Source of the DNA: Enterococcus faecium
Lineage (GTDB): Bacteria > Bacillota > Bacilli > Lactobacillales > Enterococcaceae
Direction: 5' to 3'
NCBI RefSeq assembly: GCF_029023785.1
Contig: NZ_CP118955.1
Span: 1,631,001-1,695,000, forward strand
DNA length: 64,000 nucleotides
The notes beneath the pieces are model-generated. The model was not told the DNA's origin. It saw only the letters and a list, made by a program, of their open reading frames with translations, and did not search any database. Positions 63,251 through 64,000 of the stretch are shown in pieces. Numbering within the stretch: the stretch's first letter is position 1; the number at the start of each line of letters is the position of its first letter. Made by a program: the position numbers and the translations under genes.

Positions 63251-63310
63251 AAAAAACGACCTAAGAAAGAACCCTTTCTTAGGTCGTGCCTAATTGAATA
63301 GTAGCACCCT
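63251..63310 (-). promoter_or_regulatory. RAT sequence and terminator before the antiterminator gene
   Basis: Minus strand: GGGTGCTACT...TTAGGC then ACGACCTAAG (63310-63278) matches the RAT layout GG-TTGTTACT...GGCAAAACCTAA. Its 3' end overlaps the left arm of a perfect 14-bp terminator (63274-63287 with 63256-63269, loop of four) followed by TTTTTT. Confidence 0.8.
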
Positions 63311-63327
63311 ACATAATTTACAAAAAT

Positions 63328-63356
63328 AGTTTAACACATAATAAAAGCGTTATCAA
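63328..63356 (-). promoter_or_regulatory. Promoter of the antiterminator operon with cre-like site
   Basis: Minus strand TTGATA (63356-63351), 17 bases, TAAACT (63333-63328). TGATAACGCTTTTA (63355-63342) overlaps the -35 box and matches the CcpA cre consensus at 12 of 14 positions. Confidence 0.65.
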
Positions 63357-63420
63357 TATCTTTTTTACTCGTTTTATGATAATACTTGTATCGAATTGAT
63401 TTGGAGGTAATTACATAAAA

Positions 63421-63463
63421 ACAAAAAAAATATAGCAACTCTCTATAAGAAAGTTGCTATATT
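63421..63463 (-). terminator. Terminator of the tRNA cluster
   Basis: Minus strand TATAGCAACTT / AGTTGCTATA hairpin followed by TTTTTTTTGTTTTT, nine bases past the last tRNA. Confidence 0.85.
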
Positions 63464-63471
63464 GATAATTA

Positions 63472-63556
63472 TACCGGCGGCCGGGGTCGAACCGGCACGT
63501 CCTCAACGGACACTGGATTTTGAGTCCAGCGCGTCTGCCAATTCCGCCACGCCGGC
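63472..63556 (-). tRNA. tRNA-Leu (anticodon CAA)
   Basis: 85-base class II tRNA with long variable arm (GTCCGTTGAGGAC). Anticodon loop CTCAAAA gives CAA, decoding UUG. T-loop GGTTCGACC; acceptor GCCGGCG with CGCCGGT. CCA is not encoded. Confidence 0.95.
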
Positions 63557-63573
63557 AAATTTAAAAATAATAA

Positions 63574-63645
63574 CTGGGGTAGCTGGATTCGAACCAACGC
63601 ATGAGGGAGTCAAAGTCCCTTGCCTTACCGCTTGGCTATACCCCA
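63574..63645 (-). tRNA. tRNA-Gln (anticodon TTG)
   Basis: 72 bases. Anticodon loop CTTTGAC gives TTG, decoding CAA/CAG. T-arm with GGTTCGAATCC; acceptor TGGGGTA with TACCCCA; discriminator G. Confidence 0.93.
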
Positions 63646-63654
63646 AGAATAAAG

Positions 63655-63728
63655 GGCGAATGATGGGAATCGAACCCACGAATGCCGGAGCCACAATCCG
63701 GTGCGTTAACCACTTCGCCACATTCGCC
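63655..63728 (-). tRNA. tRNA-His (anticodon GTG)
   Basis: 74 bases, including the extra 5' G-1 opposite C73 characteristic of tRNA-His. Anticodon loop TTGTGGC gives GTG. Acceptor GCGAATG with CATTCGC. Confidence 0.93.
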
Positions 63729-63788
63729 ATCATAAAAGATGTTATTTAATTTCTCAATAAAAAACTAAGATGAAGACATCTTAGTCAA

Positions 63789-63873
63789 TACCGGCGGCCG
63801 GGGTCGAACCGGCACGCCCTCAACGGGCACTGGATTTTGAGTCCAGCGCGTCTGCCAATTCCGCCACGCCGGC
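63789..63873 (-). tRNA. tRNA-Leu (anticodon CAA), second copy
   Basis: 85 bases, identical to the copy at 63472-63556 except in the variable arm, where GCCC...GGGC replaces GTCC...GGAC, i.e. compensating changes that keep the stem. Confidence 0.95.
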
Positions 63874-63893
63874 AAGTTGATTTATTAGTACTA

Positions 63894-63964
<71 letters not shown>

Positions 63965-64000
63965 ATTATACTATTATCAATCTATAAAATAAAGAATAAA

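Noticed and set aside
63462..63749. Open frames on both strands over the tRNA region
   Set aside because: They lie on top of well-formed tRNA genes.

Overview
The window looks like a chromosomal segment of a low-GC Firmicute of the order Lactobacillales, most probably Enterococcus, and by overall gene content the E. faecium group. The species is an inference. Supporting it are the divergent mevalonate genes mvaE/mvaS with the fused thiolase-HMG-CoA reductase, the large number of PTS sugar operons, strong AGGAGG ribosome binding sites, TTG/GTG starts, an IS30-family element and an AT-rich sequence. Nearly every transcription unit is bounded by hairpin terminators, many belonging to one dispersed repeat family.

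Layout. 1-0.7 kb: 3' part of an unidentified gene. 0.9-5.5 kb: mvaE (minus) and mvaS (plus), then a SAM methyltransferase. 5.6-8.8 kb: a P-type cation ATPase behind a yybP-ykoY-type (manganese) riboswitch with its own terminator. 8.9-14.6 kb: cardiolipin synthase, a PdxK/ThiD kinase, a small unknown protein, an Spx-family protein whose CXXC cysteines are both replaced, a HAAS-domain membrane protein with a PadR repressor, and a universal stress protein. 14.6-18.3 kb: cellobiose-type locus (GH1 phospho-beta-glucosidase, PTS IIC, GntR/UTRA regulator). 18.6-20.3 kb: mhqO/mhqD-like quinone detoxification pair. 20.4-25.6 kb: galactitol-class PTS (IIA, IIB, IIC) with a class II aldolase, divergent from a DeoR regulator and a PfkB sugar-phosphate kinase. 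25.6-29.6 kb: composite repeats with a MITE-like palindrome, alpha/beta hydrolase/MerR pair, flavin-dependent oxidoreductase, arsenate reductase. 29.9-33.8 kb: fructose-family PTS EIIBCA with a PRD regulator.

34.1-41.5 kb holds the most intriguing unit: a nine-gene operon made of a KDGP aldolase, a DgaE-like PLP ammonia-lyase, an amidohydrolase, two DUF4310/DUF4311-type membrane proteins, two small DUF4312/'SFCGS' proteins, a lone PRD protein and a BglG-type regulator. It looks like uptake and breakdown of an acylated amino-sugar acid through an uncharacterised, possibly PTS-like, transporter. An IS30-family element (41.7-42.8 kb) separates it from a truncated small membrane protein gene, a FocA-type formate/nitrite channel and a small-gene cluster containing a frameshifted ORF and a RelE-like protein.

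45.8-52.5 kb is a complete L-ascorbate utilisation (ula) operon with a divergent DeoR regulator. 52.7-55.4 kb has a PlcR-like peptide-sensing regulator with a nearby peptide-like reading frame ending in ADTPVV, then a family-1 glycosyltransferase. 55.6-56.1 kb carries a decayed cytidine/blasticidin-S deaminase gene. 56.3-63.4 kb is a chitobiose/beta-glucoside type operon (LicT-type antiterminator, ChbG deacetylase, PTS IICB, GH4 glycosidase, IIA, then lac-family IIC and a small membrane protein) with two RAT/terminator attenuators. The window ends in a minus-strand tRNA cluster (Cys, Leu, His, Gln, Leu).
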